Assembly: GCA_025360645.1 (NCBI GenBank)
Contig: JANYBT010000124.1
Coordinates: 1-37,236 of the forward strand
DNA: 37,236 nt
Direction of reading: 5' to 3'
DNA from: Acidobacteriaceae bacterium
GTDB taxonomy: Bacteria; Acidobacteriota; Terriglobia; Terriglobales; Acidobacteriaceae
Of the stretch, positions 17,433-26,347 are shown piece by piece (position 1 is the stretch's first letter; the number at the start of each line of letters is the position of its first letter). Both the position numbers and the translations under genes were made by a program. The notes beneath the pieces are model-generated. The model was given only the letters and a program-made list of their open reading frames with translations, did no database searches and was not told the origin of the DNA.

Positions 17433-17686
17433 GGTGCACCGCTCTTCCCGGTGACCACTTCCATCCCTGGTGCGCACAATATCTGGCAACTGCGGCAGTG
17501 CGTGTGTCCGTTGATCATCACACGGCATTCGAAGCAAATGCCCATCCCGCACAGCACGCCGCGCGCTTCGCCACTGACCGAGGTGCGACAGACATCTCCG
17601 GCCATCGTGACGGCCACCGCCACCGTGGCGCCCGCCGGCACCATGATGGCTCGACCGTTGACTTGGATAGAGATTTCTTCAGACAT
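17429..17686 (-). CDS. Small (2Fe-2S) ferredoxin-like subunit, HcnA-like
   Basis: An 85-residue electron-transfer subunit. The start is ATG at 17686 ([22 protein letters not shown]), which gives the standard beta-grasp beginning and overlaps the upstream oxidase gene by eight bases. Cluster ligands are visible as C46, C51 and C54 (RGVLCGMGICFEC) plus C67 (CRSC), the Fer2_4/HcnA arrangement. Three further cysteines (C33, C64, C71) are extra. With the flavoprotein genes on either side it makes the HcnABC-like set used in several bacteria as D-hydroxyproline dehydrogenase. It overlaps the next gene by GTGA. HcnABC proper makes cyanide from glycine, but the operon context argues against that here. 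Confidence 0.88.
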   Translation of the reverse strand: MSEEISIQVNGRAIMVPAGATVAVAVTMAGDVCRTSVSGEARGVLCGMGICFECRVMINGHTHCRSCQILCAPGMEVVTGKSGAP

Positions 17687-18800
17687 GGGATTCCGTGAAA
17701 CTGCGCGATGGCAGGTAGGGTTGAATCGCAATCTCAGATGGACGTCCCGCAATCTGGTCCACCAACAACCGCGCGGTCGCAAGAGACGTAGTGATGCCCA
17801 GGCCTTCGTGGCCGGTTGCGAGAAACAAGCCGGGCGACTCCGGCCAGGGACCGATGAGCGGCAGCTTGTCGGGAGTGGCGGCGCGGAAACCCGTCCAGGC
17901 TCGAATGGACGATAGCGGGCCAATCCCGGGCATGAAGGCGCATGCGCGCTCCAACATCCGCTGCAGGATGTCGTGATCTATATTCTTGCTCTCATTGTCA
18001 TATTGTCGCGACGACCCGATGAGCAGCTGCCCCGTCCGCCGCGGCTGCACATTGAACGCCACTGAATCGCTGGTCACCGAATGCGCGCTCTTCAAGTATC
18101 CCAACTCGACCAACTGGTGACGCACAAATTCTGGATACCGGTCTGTGATCAGCAGGTGGCCCTTGCGCTTCCGAATTTTCACTCCCGCCGTCAACTCTGA
18201 AGCCCACGCTCCCGCGGCATTCACCGTGACGCCGGCCGCGATAACCGTGCCCTCAGCCAGCTGCAAGTTCCCCGCTTCAAGTTTTGCCACGGTGCCGGAA
18301 ATCAAGGTCGCCCCCGCGTCCCGGGCTCGTTTCCAAAAGTACAGCGCGGCGCACGGCGGATAGACCACAGCATCTTCCGGGGCCAGCAACCCTCCCGCCA
18401 GACCCAGCCGCAGATTGGGTTCGGCTTCACGCAGGGAATGCTGGTCGAGGATTTCGGTGCGCACACCACGAGCCGCGTAGTACTCGTGCTTGCGCCGCAC
18501 TTCGGCCATTTCGTCATCGTCGGCCGCCACCCAGATGGTCCCGGTGGGCTCGAACTCCACCTCGGAAGGAAATTCGGCACTCATCTCATGCCACAGCCGC
18601 TGCGAGAACCGGGTAAGAGCGAACTGAGCCGCGGAGTCGTCCATGACTACGATGTGCCCCATTCCCGCCGCGGTTGCGCCGCTGCCCACGAGCTCGCGCT
18701 CGACCAATGCCACGCTCATGCCGGCGCGCGCACATTCCGCCGCGCACGCCGCCCCCACAATACCGCCACCGGCAATGGCTACATCGAACGTTCGATTCAC
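17679..18800 (-). CDS. D-hydroxyproline dehydrogenase, HcnC/DAO-like FAD subunit
   Basis: A 373-residue D-amino acid oxidase-fold flavoprotein with the FAD motif [21 protein letters not shown] near the N-terminus, split by no insertion, and the C-terminal DAO signature [27 protein letters not shown]. It should bind the amino acid and reduce FAD, passing electrons to the ferredoxin-like subunit and the second flavoprotein. The alternative reading, sarcosine or glycine oxidation, is less likely because a hydroxyproline epimerase lies immediately upstream. The start is GTG at 18800, overlapping the epimerase stop codon (GTGA). Confidence 0.88.
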   Translation of the reverse strand: MNRTFDVAIAGGGIVGAACAAECARAGMSVALVERELVGSGATAAGMGHIVVMDDSAAQFALTRFSQRLWHEMSAEFPSEVEFEPTGTIWVAADDDEMAEVRRKHEYYAARGVRTEILDQHSLREAEPNLRLGLAGGLLAPEDAVVYPPCAALYFWKRARDAGATLISGTVAKLEAGNLQLAEGTVIAAGVTVNAAGAWASELTAGVKIRKRKGHLLITDRYPEFVRHQLVELGYLKSAHSVTSDSVAFNVQPRRTGQLLIGSSRQYDNESKNIDHDILQRMLERACAFMPGIGPLSSIRAWTGFRAATPDKLPLIGPWPESPGLFLATGHEGLGITTSLATARLLVDQIAGRPSEIAIQPYLPSRSFTESHV

Positions 18801-19756
18801 TGCGGAATGCCCATGCAGAAGGGGTCGCGAGGATCCAAAATCAAGTCCGCCTCGGCGGTCACAAAGGCCGAGCCAGTGATGCTGGGGTAAATTTTCCCTT
18901 TGCGGACCGACACGCTACCTTCAAACACGCTGCCGACAATGCTCTCCTGCCGCCACACCTCGCCTTCGCGCAACTTGCCATCGGCGTACAAGCAGGCCAT
19001 CTTCGCGCTAGTACCGGTGCCGCAGGGGGAGCGGTCATAGGCCTGCCCCGGACACAACACAAAATTCTTGCTGTCCACGCCCGCGATCTCCGATGGCGCG
19101 AACAGTTCGATGTGGTCAATCTCTTGCCCGCCTTCGCCGGTGACGCCATTCGCAGTCAACGCCAGGCGCACCGCCCAGGTGAAGTCGGTCAAAGCCTCCA
19201 CGTTCTTGAACTTCAGTTCAAGTCCGCCGCGCGCCTCAGGCTCCCGCACCAGAAAAAACCAGTTTCCGCCCCACGCCACGTCGCCCGTGACCTGGCCATA
19301 CCCCGGCACTTGCAACGCCACTCCAGCCCGCAGCCGATAACTGGCAATGTTGGTGACGGTCACTCGCCCATTACCAAGCAACATCGCAGTGACGGTGCCG
19401 ACGGGCGTCTCGATCTTGTGCTCGCCCGGTCCAATTCTTCCCATGTAAGCCAGCGTCGCCACCAGGCCGATCGTGCCATGGCCGCACATCCCCAGGTAGT
19501 CCACGTTGTTAAAGAAAATCACCCCGGCGGCACAGTTGGGATCGACCGGGTCGCACAACAACGCGGCAACCATCACGTCCGAACCCCTGGGCTCGTTGAC
19601 CACCGCCCGCCGGAAGTCATCATGCTCACGACGGAATCTTTGCAGCCGTTCGGTCAGAGGCCCGCGACCTAGGTCCGGGCCTCCGTTCACCACCAGGCGA
19701 GTGGGTTCGCCCCCGGTGTGGGAGTCAATCACATGCACTTTCTTCACAATTTCCAT
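18797..19756 (-). CDS. 4-hydroxyproline 2-epimerase (proline racemase family)
   Basis: This enzyme interconverts trans-4-hydroxy-L-proline and cis-4-hydroxy-D-proline, the entry step of the operon. Two catalytic cysteines are present, C91 in [10 protein letters not shown] and C245 in [12 protein letters not shown]. Having both indicates an epimerase or racemase rather than the related trans-3-hydroxyproline dehydratase, which lacks one. The opening [16 protein letters not shown] is typical. I prefer the ATG at 19756 (319 aa), where the family normally starts; an in-frame ATG at 19801 would add fifteen atypical residues. It is the first gene of the operon. No transporter or regulator adjoins it; the 185 bases to the divergent lipoprotein gene should hold the promoter, but I see no clear consensus. 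Confidence 0.9.
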   Translation of the reverse strand: MEIVKKVHVIDSHTGGEPTRLVVNGGPDLGRGPLTERLQRFRREHDDFRRAVVNEPRGSDVMVAALLCDPVDPNCAAGVIFFNNVDYLGMCGHGTIGLVATLAYMGRIGPGEHKIETPVGTVTAMLLGNGRVTVTNIASYRLRAGVALQVPGYGQVTGDVAWGGNWFFLVREPEARGGLELKFKNVEALTDFTWAVRLALTANGVTGEGGQEIDHIELFAPSEIAGVDSKNFVLCPGQAYDRSPCGTGTSAKMACLYADGKLREGEVWRQESIVGSVFEGSVSVRKGKIYPSITGSAFVTAEADLILDPRDPFCMGIPQ

Positions 19757-19941
19757 GAATTCAGCACCGCGCGTCCTATTTCGAGGCCAGCCCAACATCA
19801 TACCGAAAGAGTCTCAGTGCGGTGGTTTTCGCAGCGCGGATTCGCGAGTGCCGATTGACAGCGCCTTCATCGCCATGAAAGCATGACAGTAATTGGTCTC
19901 CACCGTTTCGCTCTCGCCTGATTTCGTCAAAAGAGGATCCC

Positions 19942-21525
19942 TTGAAAAATATCTTGGCCCCTATTAGCCTTTGTGTCATTATCCTTTGCGTAACCACCTT
20001 TGTCGGTTGTGGCGGCTCGAGCAGCTATACGACCCCGCCTCCAACGGTGACGATCGCCATCTCGCCCACTTCGGCGATGGTCAATACTGGCGCGACAAAA
20101 CAATTCAGCGCGACCGTCACTGGCACGACCAACACCGCTGTTAACTGGCAAGTAAATAGTGTCGCGGGAGGCAATACCACGGTGGGTACTATTTCATCCG
20201 CGGGCCTCTACACCGCACCTGCTGCCGTCCCCAGTCCCGCAATGGTAACCGTCACCGCCGTATCGCAAGCCGACGCCAGCAAGTCGTCGTCTGCTTCAGT
20301 CACCGTCGCCTCTGGAATCTCGGTAACCATCACTCCGGCTTCGATCACTCTGGGACTGGGAGCGAACACGCAGTTCAGCGCGGCCGTTACAGGGTCAACC
20401 AACACTGCCGTTATCTGGCAAGTCAACGGCGTGGCCGGTGGAAATGTCACCGTCGGCACCATTGACAGTACGGGCCTCTACATCGGTCCCGGAGCGCTGC
20501 CTACGCCGGTAGCGGTCAACGTCACCGCAGTCGCCCAAGTGGACAGTACCACCACCTCCACGCCGTCACCGGTCACTTTGTCTGCCACGGATCCTCTCGG
20601 CTCGGTCACCACCCATGCCACGCTCACTTGTCCCGGCGGAGGCGTTTCCGGCGCGACCTGTTACACGCTCAACGTATCGTGCCCGGGTGTTGCCGACTTG
20701 ACTACTTACCTAAAGGTAAACACGCCGATTGGAACCCCCACGGGAACGGTCCTGTTTGGAATAGGAACGGGCGGCAGCGGACTCTATGACTCTGAGTTCA
20801 AGAGCGGCAAGACCGCCGTCGAAACCGTGCTCGCCGGGGGCTACACCACGGTGCAGGTAACGTTTGGCTCGCCTTTCAGCACGGCGGTACCGAGCGGTTG
20901 GCTGACCGGGCCCGGTGGGGTTCGCCATTTGGCCTGCCGCTACGCCACCACCGCCCAGTGGATCTATGCCAACATCCACAACTCCAACGCCGGCGCGCCC
21001 ATGTGCGGAACCGGCAACAGCGGAGGCTCCGCGGCCATCTCTTATGCACTGGCCCGCTTTGGCCTGGATTCCATCTTCTCCATGGTGGAACCGACCAGCG
21101 GCCCGCCGATGGCCCGCATTGATTCTGGCTGCATCTGCAACCAGCCCGACGCAAACACTTCCTGCGGCCAAGGCAGTCTCAGCCTGTGCTACAAAGGATC
21201 GTCCGGCATCATCGATGACGCTTACAACTCCACCATCTGCACGGACGCGGTGAAGTCGGGCAGCACCGCCAACCAGGCGCTGTTCCTCTCCGACAGCATT
21301 CTGGCTCCGGGCGCCAAACTGGGCTACCCCAAGACCGACGTGCACTTCCTGTTTGGGGGCTTGGACAACACTTCCGCGGTTCCGCTGGGGCTTCTCTATT
21401 TCAACAGCATCACCAGCACAACAACGCAGGCGTGCGTGGCCGATGCACCACACCCCCTCCCCGATGTTCTGGATGGCGCAACCACGGTTGCCAGCGACAT
21501 CATTGCCCGGTGCCACCTGCAGTAA
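19942..21525 (+). CDS. Secreted lipoprotein: two Ig-like domains plus alpha/beta-hydrolase-like domain
   Basis: A 527-residue exported protein. A hydrophobic signal ends in the lipobox-like FVGC (C23), followed by GGSSS. Two bacterial Ig-like domains with a 90-residue period follow (about 36-122 and 128-214), sharing TNTAV-WQVN-VAGGN and VGTI-S-GLY. The C-terminal domain (about 225-527) has a GNSGG nucleophile elbow (S360, a GxSxG match) and a late histidine in ADAPHPLPDV (about 506), consistent with a serine esterase or lipase. Several cysteines suggest disulphides outside the cytoplasm. The start is TTG at 19942 with AGAGGA four bases before it. The substrate is unknown; a polymer or plant-material esterase is only a guess. 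Confidence 0.82.
   Translation: MKNILAPISLCVIILCVTTFVGCGGSSSYTTPPPTVTIAISPTSAMVNTGATKQFSATVTGTTNTAVNWQVNSVAGGNTTVGTISSAGLYTAPAAVPSPAMVTVTAVSQADASKSSSASVTVASGISVTITPASITLGLGANTQFSAAVTGSTNTAVIWQVNGVAGGNVTVGTIDSTGLYIGPGALPTPVAVNVTAVAQVDSTTTSTPSPVTLSATDPLGSVTTHATLTCPGGGVSGATCYTLNVSCPGVADLTTYLKVNTPIGTPTGTVLFGIGTGGSGLYDSEFKSGKTAVETVLAGGYTTVQVTFGSPFSTAVPSGWLTGPGGVRHLACRYATTAQWIYANIHNSNAGAPMCGTGNSGGSAAISYALARFGLDSIFSMVEPTSGPPMARIDSGCICNQPDANTSCGQGSLSLCYKGSSGIIDDAYNSTICTDAVKSGSTANQALFLSDSILAPGAKLGYPKTDVHFLFGGLDNTSAVPLGLLYFNSITSTTTQACVADAPHPLPDVLDGATTVASDIIARCHLQ
20047..20583 (+). repeat. Two tandem Ig-like domain repeats within the lipoprotein gene
   Basis: The two 87-residue segments (20047-20307 and 20323-20583) align at a 270-bp offset with many identical residues, for example WQVNSVAGGNTTVGTI against WQVNGVAGGNVTVGTI. 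They look like an internal gene duplication that has partly diverged. Confidence 0.85.
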
Positions 21526-21609
21526 CTACGAGCGGTAAATACGGGCGGAGATTTTTCAGCGAATACAAATCTTGACTTCGCACCATTTGGTTTTGGACTT
21601 TAATAGAGC

Positions 21610-22296
21610 ATGGCTTCTGAACCACATCCCGAACTCGACCTCCTCTCCCTGGGGGATTGGGATCCGCCACTGTGGCGGTCGCTGATCGGCAACCTGCGGG
21701 ATAATCTTGCGCCCGAGAAATTGCCTGCGTTGCAACTGACTTCGCGCCCGATCGAGGTGGGAATGCTCATCGGCGATCGGCTGGCCGTACCCTGGTACCG
21801 CACCATCTTTGGCGGACTTAGCGACGTCATCTCGCCCGAGGTTCTGCCGCCTCTACAACTCGAATCGAATCCCATCGATGTGGGAGAGTTGATCACCGAC
21901 CAGTTGAGCCGGATGTGGTGGACTTCCCTGCTGCGCAATCTGGCGGACCGCGTCGCTCCCGAGCGTCAGCTTCCCCTGGAGTTGACTTCGCCGCCGATCG
22001 CCAACATCCTCCCCGCGGCGTGGCTGCAATTGCCGAGTTGGTCCTCGGTCATCTCCACGCCCAAAGTCTTTTATCCCGACAAGATTCCTGAGCCGCACCC
22101 TGCCGGATGGTCTGCTCCGGTCGCGGTGACGCCAGTCGTGGTCGAACCCAGCCCGCTGGTTCTGGACTATGTGCAGATGATGGCGCGCGATGTGGGCCGG
22201 GACCTGCGCCGTTCCCGATGGCGTGCTCGCATCTACATTGGCATCGCTGCACTGCAAGCCTTGTTCCTGGTGGCGGGCATCTTCTGGCCGAGGTGA
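21610..22296 (+). CDS. Unrecognised tail-anchored protein with three 41-residue repeats
   Basis: I do not recognise this 228-residue protein. Residues 22-62, 63-103 and 104-144 are three repeats of exactly 41 residues sharing N-L-x-D-x-[LIV]-[AS]-P-E-x-L-P-x-[LE]-L-x-S-x-P-I and ending in tryptophan. A proline-rich stretch (about 150-185) follows, then a basic segment (RDLRRSRWRAR) and one C-terminal hydrophobic helix, IYIGIAALQALFLVAGIFW (208-226). There is no signal peptide, so the repeats should face the cytoplasm with a tail anchor. The ribosome site is weak. It stands alone between the lipoprotein gene and the converging E2 gene. No function can be assigned. Confidence 0.8.
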   Translation: MASEPHPELDLLSLGDWDPPLWRSLIGNLRDNLAPEKLPALQLTSRPIEVGMLIGDRLAVPWYRTIFGGLSDVISPEVLPPLQLESNPIDVGELITDQLSRMWWTSLLRNLADRVAPERQLPLELTSPPIANILPAAWLQLPSWSSVISTPKVFYPDKIPEPHPAGWSAPVAVTPVVVEPSPLVLDYVQMMARDVGRDLRRSRWRARIYIGIAALQALFLVAGIFWPR

Positions 22297-22325
22297 TGGC
22301 GATGATGGCCTCGACGACGGCGGCC

Positions 22326-22353
22326 AAAGAAAAACCCCTGCCGGAGCAGGGGT
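22326..22353 (-). terminator. Rho-independent terminator of the E2 gene
   Basis: Read on the minus strand, ACCCCTGC/GCAGGGGT forms an 8-bp stem with a four-base loop, followed by TTTTTCTTT. It lies 19 bases beyond the stop codon of the acyltransferase gene. The plus strand lacks a T run after the hairpin, so it mainly serves the reverse-strand gene. Confidence 0.85.
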
Positions 22354-22371
22354 CGTCTTCGCAAACCTGAC

Positions 22372-23709
22372 CTATCCGATCTCCTCGCCCCAATTTTCCA
22401 GCGCCTTCTTCACCACCACCATGAACTGGTCGGCCACCGCACCGTCAATCACGCGATGGTCGTAGCCCAGGGTAAGGTTAACGACTGAACGGATCGAGAT
22501 GGAATCGTTGCCTTCCTTGTCCGTCATCACCATGGGGGTCTTGGTAATTCCGCCTACGCCCATAATGGCCACGTTGGGCTGATTGATAATGGGCAGCCCG
22601 AACACCGCGCCGAACTGGCCCGGGTTGGTGACCGTGAAGGTCGAGCCTTCCACTTCCTGCGGCATCAGTTTCTTGGAGCGGGAACGCTCCCCGAGGTCGG
22701 CAATGCCTCGCTGCAGACCCAGAAAATTCATTTCCCCGGCGTTCTTCAGGACTGGAACAATCAATCCCCAATCCAGTGCGACGGCAATTCCGACGTTGAC
22801 GTTGCGGTGATAACGGAGGTTGTCCCCCTCGAGCGAAGCGTTACAGATGGGGAACTGCTGCAGTCCGATGATGGCAGCGCGCACAAAGAAAGGCATGAAC
22901 GTCAGCCGCGCTCCGTTCCGTTGTTCAAAGCCGTTTTTCAGCTTGTTTCGCAGGTGGACGATGCGGGTCAGATCCACTTGAAACATGCAATGCACATGAG
23001 CGCTGGTGCGGCGTGATTCGACCATGCGCTGCGCGATGATCTTGCGCATCTGGGTCATGGGCACCACGTCCCCCGGAAATGGTGCGGGAGCGGGTGGCGG
23101 AGGAGTGGAGCGCGGAGCCGGGGCGCTCGACCCAGCAGCTGGGCTCGACGCAGCAGCTGACGGCTTCTCCAGGAATGCCATCACGTCCTGCTTGGTGACG
23201 CGCCCTCCGGTGCCCGTGCCCGACACCTGGGACAGATTGACGTTGTTCTCGCGGGCCAGCTTGCGCACCAGCGGGGACGAACGCACATCGGACGCTTCGT
23301 CGCCCTCCTCGGCTTGGCCGACTGCCGCCTCTGGAAGTTGCGCGGCCGCGGCGGGTGTGGCGGGTGTGGCGGATGTGACTGCCGCGGCAGCCGGGGCAGG
23401 AACTGGCTTCGACTCGGTCGCTGGAGCAGTCGCGGGCGCAGTTGCGGTTTTCGCCGGCGCCGCGGCCTCGCCCTCCGCCGCGATGGTTCCCACCACCGAA
23501 TTGACCTGTACGGTTGTGCCTTCGGGGACTCGAATCTCCTGCAGCACGCCGGTTGCGGGAGCAGGGATTTCCGCGTCCACCTTGTCGGTCGAAATCTCAA
23601 AAAGCGGTTCGTCGCGCTGGACCTTGTCGCCCGCTTTCTTCAACCACTTGGTGATGGTGCCTTCGAAGATGGATTCGCCCATCTGCGGCATGACGATATC
23701 AGTTGGCAT
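22372..23709 (-). CDS. 2-oxo acid dehydrogenase E2 (dihydrolipoamide acyltransferase)
   Basis: The 445-residue E2 core of a pyruvate, 2-oxoglutarate or branched-chain dehydrogenase complex transfers the acyl group from lipoate to CoA. In order: a lipoyl domain with K43 in EISTDKVDAEIPA; an A/P/T-rich linker (about 80-140); a peripheral-subunit-binding domain (SPLVRKLARENNV...GTGTGGRVTKQDV, about 150-190); a second linker; and the catalytic domain ending in YDHRVIDGAVADQF, with H418 and D422 as the active site. The single lipoyl domain is visible. E1 and E3 genes are not adjacent, so the substrate class (sucB-like or bkd-like) cannot be decided. A TATAAT box lies 44 bases upstream. Confidence 0.93.
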   Translation of the reverse strand: MPTDIVMPQMGESIFEGTITKWLKKAGDKVQRDEPLFEISTDKVDAEIPAPATGVLQEIRVPEGTTVQVNSVVGTIAAEGEAAAPAKTATAPATAPATESKPVPAPAAAAVTSATPATPAAAAQLPEAAVGQAEEGDEASDVRSSPLVRKLARENNVNLSQVSGTGTGGRVTKQDVMAFLEKPSAAASSPAAGSSAPAPRSTPPPPAPAPFPGDVVPMTQMRKIIAQRMVESRRTSAHVHCMFQVDLTRIVHLRNKLKNGFEQRNGARLTFMPFFVRAAIIGLQQFPICNASLEGDNLRYHRNVNVGIAVALDWGLIVPVLKNAGEMNFLGLQRGIADLGERSRSKKLMPQEVEGSTFTVTNPGQFGAVFGLPIINQPNVAIMGVGGITKTPMVMTDKEGNDSISIRSVVNLTLGYDHRVIDGAVADQFMVVVKKALENWGEEIG

Positions 23710-23752
23710 GATGTCCTTTTCCCCATCGCCCTGCTAGGAGGGCAAACTTTAA

Positions 23753-23758
23753 ATTATA
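23753..23758 (-). promoter_or_regulatory. Probable -10 box for the E2 gene
   Basis: On the minus strand the exact hexamer TATAAT lies 44 bases before the E2 start, in the 65-base gap after the small gene 23775-24083. No good -35 is seen; TTTAAG at a 15-base spacing is the nearest. The leader then contains GCCCT-N6-AGGGC. Confidence 0.4.
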
Positions 23759-23774
23759 TAAGAGCCGCAACTGC

Positions 23775-24083
23775 TTAAACCCTCTGCTGGTGGGGCGAAT
23801 CGCTCATGACGGACGCCGCCGGCGCTCCGGCCTCCTCCACCCGCAACACCGCTCCAGCTGGCAAATAGCTCTTCCGCCGGAACCAGTCTTCCATCGCCGC
23901 CTTGAGTTCTTCCAGTGGCACGTGCGCCCCAATCTCCATACGCCCATCCGCCACCGGCAAGGTGTCGTCAAATACGCTGGCATTGGTGAAATTGCGCATC
24001 GAAAAACTGTCGAGCCATTTCAGCAAGCACGCCTGCCTCACCCCGCCTTGCTCGTACTCGACCCGAAGCTTCCGCGCAAACAT
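23775..24083 (-). CDS. Small hypothetical protein
   Basis: A 102-residue soluble protein I do not recognise. It begins MFARKLRVEYEQGGVRQACL and ends in an A/S-rich tail. The ATG at 24083 is chosen because GAGGAG lies three bases upstream; the frame is open much further back, but that part overlaps the opposite-strand YeaQ gene and lacks sensible composition. The central part contains alternating charged and hydrophobic residues and a likely C-terminal helix (PLEELKAAMEDWFRRKSYLP). There is no signal peptide and no cysteine motif (one Cys). It precedes the E2 gene on the same strand, but that gene seems to have its own promoter. Confidence 0.7.
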   Translation of the reverse strand: MFARKLRVEYEQGGVRQACLLKWLDSFSMRNFTNASVFDDTLPVADGRMEIGAHVPLEELKAAMEDWFRRKSYLPAGAVLRVEEAGAPAASVMSDSPHQQRV

Positions 24084-24112
24084 ACTCCTCGATTTAACCA
24101 CAGAATCGCGGC

Positions 24113-24142
24113 TTGACACCGGGCCTAGCCTGCGCCTAATCT
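24113..24142 (+). promoter_or_regulatory. Sigma70-type promoter for the YeaQ-like gene
   Basis: TTGACA (24113-24118) and TAATCT (24137-24142) are separated by 18 bases, about 50 bases before the start at 24195. The -35 is a perfect consensus. It is located between divergent genes, so the direction fits only the forward gene. Confidence 0.55.
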
Positions 24143-24194
24143 TCCCGCCTAAGCTAAAAACTCTGCTGTTCCATACACTAACGAGGAGGCGTAT

Positions 24195-24443
24195 ATGAAT
24201 TGGTTGCTCTGGATTGTGGCAGGCCTGATCGCAGGATGGGCGACAGGGAAGATCATGAAGGGCTCCGGCTACGGAGTCGTGGGCGACATCATTTTGGGTA
24301 TTCTCGGCGGCGTTATGGGCGGCTGGGTTCTCGGCCTCCTCAACCCGAGTCTGGCCGGAGGCGGGTTCATTTATAGTGTTCTGGTCGCCATCGTTGGCGC
24401 GGTCATTCTGGTGGCCCTGGTCAGGGCAATCAAGAAAGTCTAG
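24195..24443 (+). CDS. GlsB/YeaQ/YmgE-family stress-response membrane protein
   Basis: An 82-residue protein of the transglycosylase-associated (Transgly_assoc) family. Three hydrophobic helices are visible: residues 3-18 (LLWIVAGLIAGWATG), 28-47 (VVGDIILGILGGVMGGWVLG) and 56-78 (GGFIYSVLVAIVGAVILVALV). They are rich in glycine, as usual for the family, and the protein ends in a basic RAIKKV. GAGGAGG precedes the start. Members are often induced by stress, but the molecular function is not established. It is a single gene with its own promoter and terminator. Confidence 0.9.
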   Translation: MNWLLWIVAGLIAGWATGKIMKGSGYGVVGDIILGILGGVMGGWVLGLLNPSLAGGGFIYSVLVAIVGAVILVALVRAIKKV

Positions 24444-24453
24444 TTCGCCGAAC

Positions 24454-24486
24454 AAAAAACCAGGGCGACTCCGCCCTGGTTTTTTC
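24454..24486. terminator. Bidirectional terminator between yeaQ-like gene and pckG
   Basis: CCAGGGCG and CGCCCTGG form an 8-bp stem around ACTC, flanked by AAAAAA and TTTTTT that extend the stem and supply T runs on both strands. It lies between the converging ends of the small membrane protein gene (24443) and pckG (24518). Confidence 0.92.
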
Positions 24487-24517
24487 ACCAACCCTTCATA
24501 CCTATTTCGCCCAATCC

Positions 24518-26347
24518 CTATTTCGCCGTCTCCAGCCGATGAATCAATTTTTCCACTTCCTGATTCAGCCCCGCCGGCAAACGGTTTCCGAACTGCGCGA
24601 AGTGTTCCTTGATCAGCGGTGCCTCCGCACGCCAACCATCCAGATCGACTTCCAGCAACTTCCGCACTGACGCCGCCGGAATGTTGAGACCCGCGGTGTC
24701 AAGATCTTCGGCCTTAGGCAACCGCCCAATCGGCGTCTCCACGGCTTGCGCTTTTCCGTCGCAGCGCTCGAAAATCCATTTCAAGACGCGGCTATTCTCG
24801 CCGTATCCCGGCCACAGAAACTTGCCCTGCTCGTCGGTCCGGAACCAGTTCACGTAGTAAATCTTGGGCAGGTTTGCCCCTGGCGTGGCGCCAATCGCCA
24901 AATAATGCGCGAAGTAATCGCCCATGTTGTAACCGCAGAAGGGCAGCATTGCCATGGGATCGCGACGCAACTGGCCCACTTTGCCCGCCGCCGCTGCCGT
25001 GGTCTCGCTGCTCGCCGTCGCTCCCAGGAAGGTTCCGTGCTGCCAGTCGAACGACTCGGTCACCAGCGGGACAATCCCCGCCCGTCGTCCGCCAAACAGA
25101 ATGGCGTCGATGGGCACGCCTTTAGGATCTTCCCACTCCGTGGCGATCACCGGACACTGCTTTGCAGGAGTGGTAAACCGCGCGTTGGGATGCGCCGCCT
25201 TCCTCCCGGTTTCCGGGGTCCACGGACGCCGCAGCCAGTCCATCAATTGCGCCGGCTTTTCCTTGGTCATGCCTTCCCACCAGATGTCGCCGTCCGGCGT
25301 CATGGCGCAGTTGGTGAAGATCGTGTTCCGGGTAGCCGTCAACATGGCATTGCGGTTCGAGGCCATGCTGGTGCCCGGCGCCACTCCAAAAAATCCGTAT
25401 TCAGGATTGATGGCGTACAGCCGTCCGTCTGCTCCAAACTTCATCCAGGCGATGTCGTCCCCGACCGTCTCCACCTTCCATCCTGGAATAGTGGGAATCA
25501 GCATGGCCAAATTGGTTTTGCCGCAGGCCGAGGGAAACGCTCCCGTCATGTACTTCACCCGGCCTTCGGGATTGGTCAGCTTCAGGATGAGCATGTGCTC
25601 CGCCATCCAGCCTTCATCCCGTGCCTGCACCGAAGCAATCCGCAGCGCGTGGCATTTTTTACCAAGCAGTGCATTTCCGCCGTACCCCGAACCGTAGGAC
25701 CAGATCTCGCGGGTTTCCGGGAAGTGGCAAATGTACTTTTGCTCGGAATTGCACGGCCAGGTGGAATCCTGTTCGTTCGGACCCAGCGGCGCACCAATCG
25801 AGTGCAGGCCTTTCACGAACTCGCCTTCGGTCCCCAGCACATCCAGCACGCGCGTTCCCACCCGCGACATGATGTGCATGTTGGCGACGACATAGGCTGA
25901 ATCGGTAATCTCCACGCCGATCTTGGCGATCGGAGAACCGATCGGACCCATGCTGTACGGAATCACGTACATGGTGCGTCCCACCATCGCTCCGGTATAG
26001 AGCTTGGCGAGCTTTTCCTTCATCTTACGCGGATCTTCCCAGTTGTTGGTCGGCCCAGCGTCTTCCTTCCTGGCCGAGCAAATGTAGGTCCGATCTTCCA
26101 CCCGCGCCACATCGGCCGGGTTCGACCTTACCAGGATGCTGTTGGACCGCTTCTCGGGGTTGATGGGAATGGCCACCCCCGACAGGATCATCAGTTGCAG
26201 CATGGCTTGGTATTCCGCAGGCGAGCCGTCGCACCAGTGGACGCGGTCGGGTCGGCACATCTGCGCCACTTCCTCCACCCACTTCGCCAGCCTGGAGTTC
26301 TTGCCTTCACTGCTGGTGGTTTCTACTTCCACGGCAACACTGGACAT
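24518..26347 (-). CDS. pckG: Phosphoenolpyruvate carboxykinase (GTP)
   Basis: PEPCK converts oxaloacetate and GTP to PEP, CO2 and GDP, the first committed step of gluconeogenesis. The 609 residues match the GTP-dependent family rather than the ATP form (about 530). Visible motifs include the N-terminal region [10 protein letters not shown], the P-loop [14 protein letters not shown] with the reactive cysteine characteristic of the GTP type, the metal-binding region [22 protein letters not shown], and NWEDPKG-like motifs near FGGRR. GAGG lies just before the ATG at 26347. The gene is monocistronic, with a bidirectional terminator downstream. Confidence 0.96.
   Translation of the reverse strand: MSSVAVEVETTSSEGKNSRLAKWVEEVAQMCRPDRVHWCDGSPAEYQAMLQLMILSGVAIPINPEKRSNSILVRSNPADVARVEDRTYICSARKEDAGPTNNWEDPRKMKEKLAKLYTGAMVGRTMYVIPYSMGPIGSPIAKIGVEITDSAYVVANMHIMSRVGTRVLDVLGTEGEFVKGLHSIGAPLGPNEQDSTWPCNSEQKYICHFPETREIWSYGSGYGGNALLGKKCHALRIASVQARDEGWMAEHMLILKLTNPEGRVKYMTGAFPSACGKTNLAMLIPTIPGWKVETVGDDIAWMKFGADGRLYAINPEYGFFGVAPGTSMASNRNAMLTATRNTIFTNCAMTPDGDIWWEGMTKEKPAQLMDWLRRPWTPETGRKAAHPNARFTTPAKQCPVIATEWEDPKGVPIDAILFGGRRAGIVPLVTESFDWQHGTFLGATASSETTAAAAGKVGQLRRDPMAMLPFCGYNMGDYFAHYLAIGATPGANLPKIYYVNWFRTDEQGKFLWPGYGENSRVLKWIFERCDGKAQAVETPIGRLPKAEDLDTAGLNIPAASVRKLLEVDLDGWRAEAPLIKEHFAQFGNRLPAGLNQEVEKLIHRLETAK

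Noticed and set aside
17429-18800. Hydrogen cyanide synthase genes hcnABC
   Set aside because: Subunit types match, but the epimerase upstream and deaminase and semialdehyde dehydrogenase downstream point to D-hydroxyproline oxidation.
24084-24635. N-terminal extension of the small gene 23775-24083
   Set aside because: The open frame extends across the opposite-strand YeaQ gene and terminator; GAGGAG before 24083 gives a better start.
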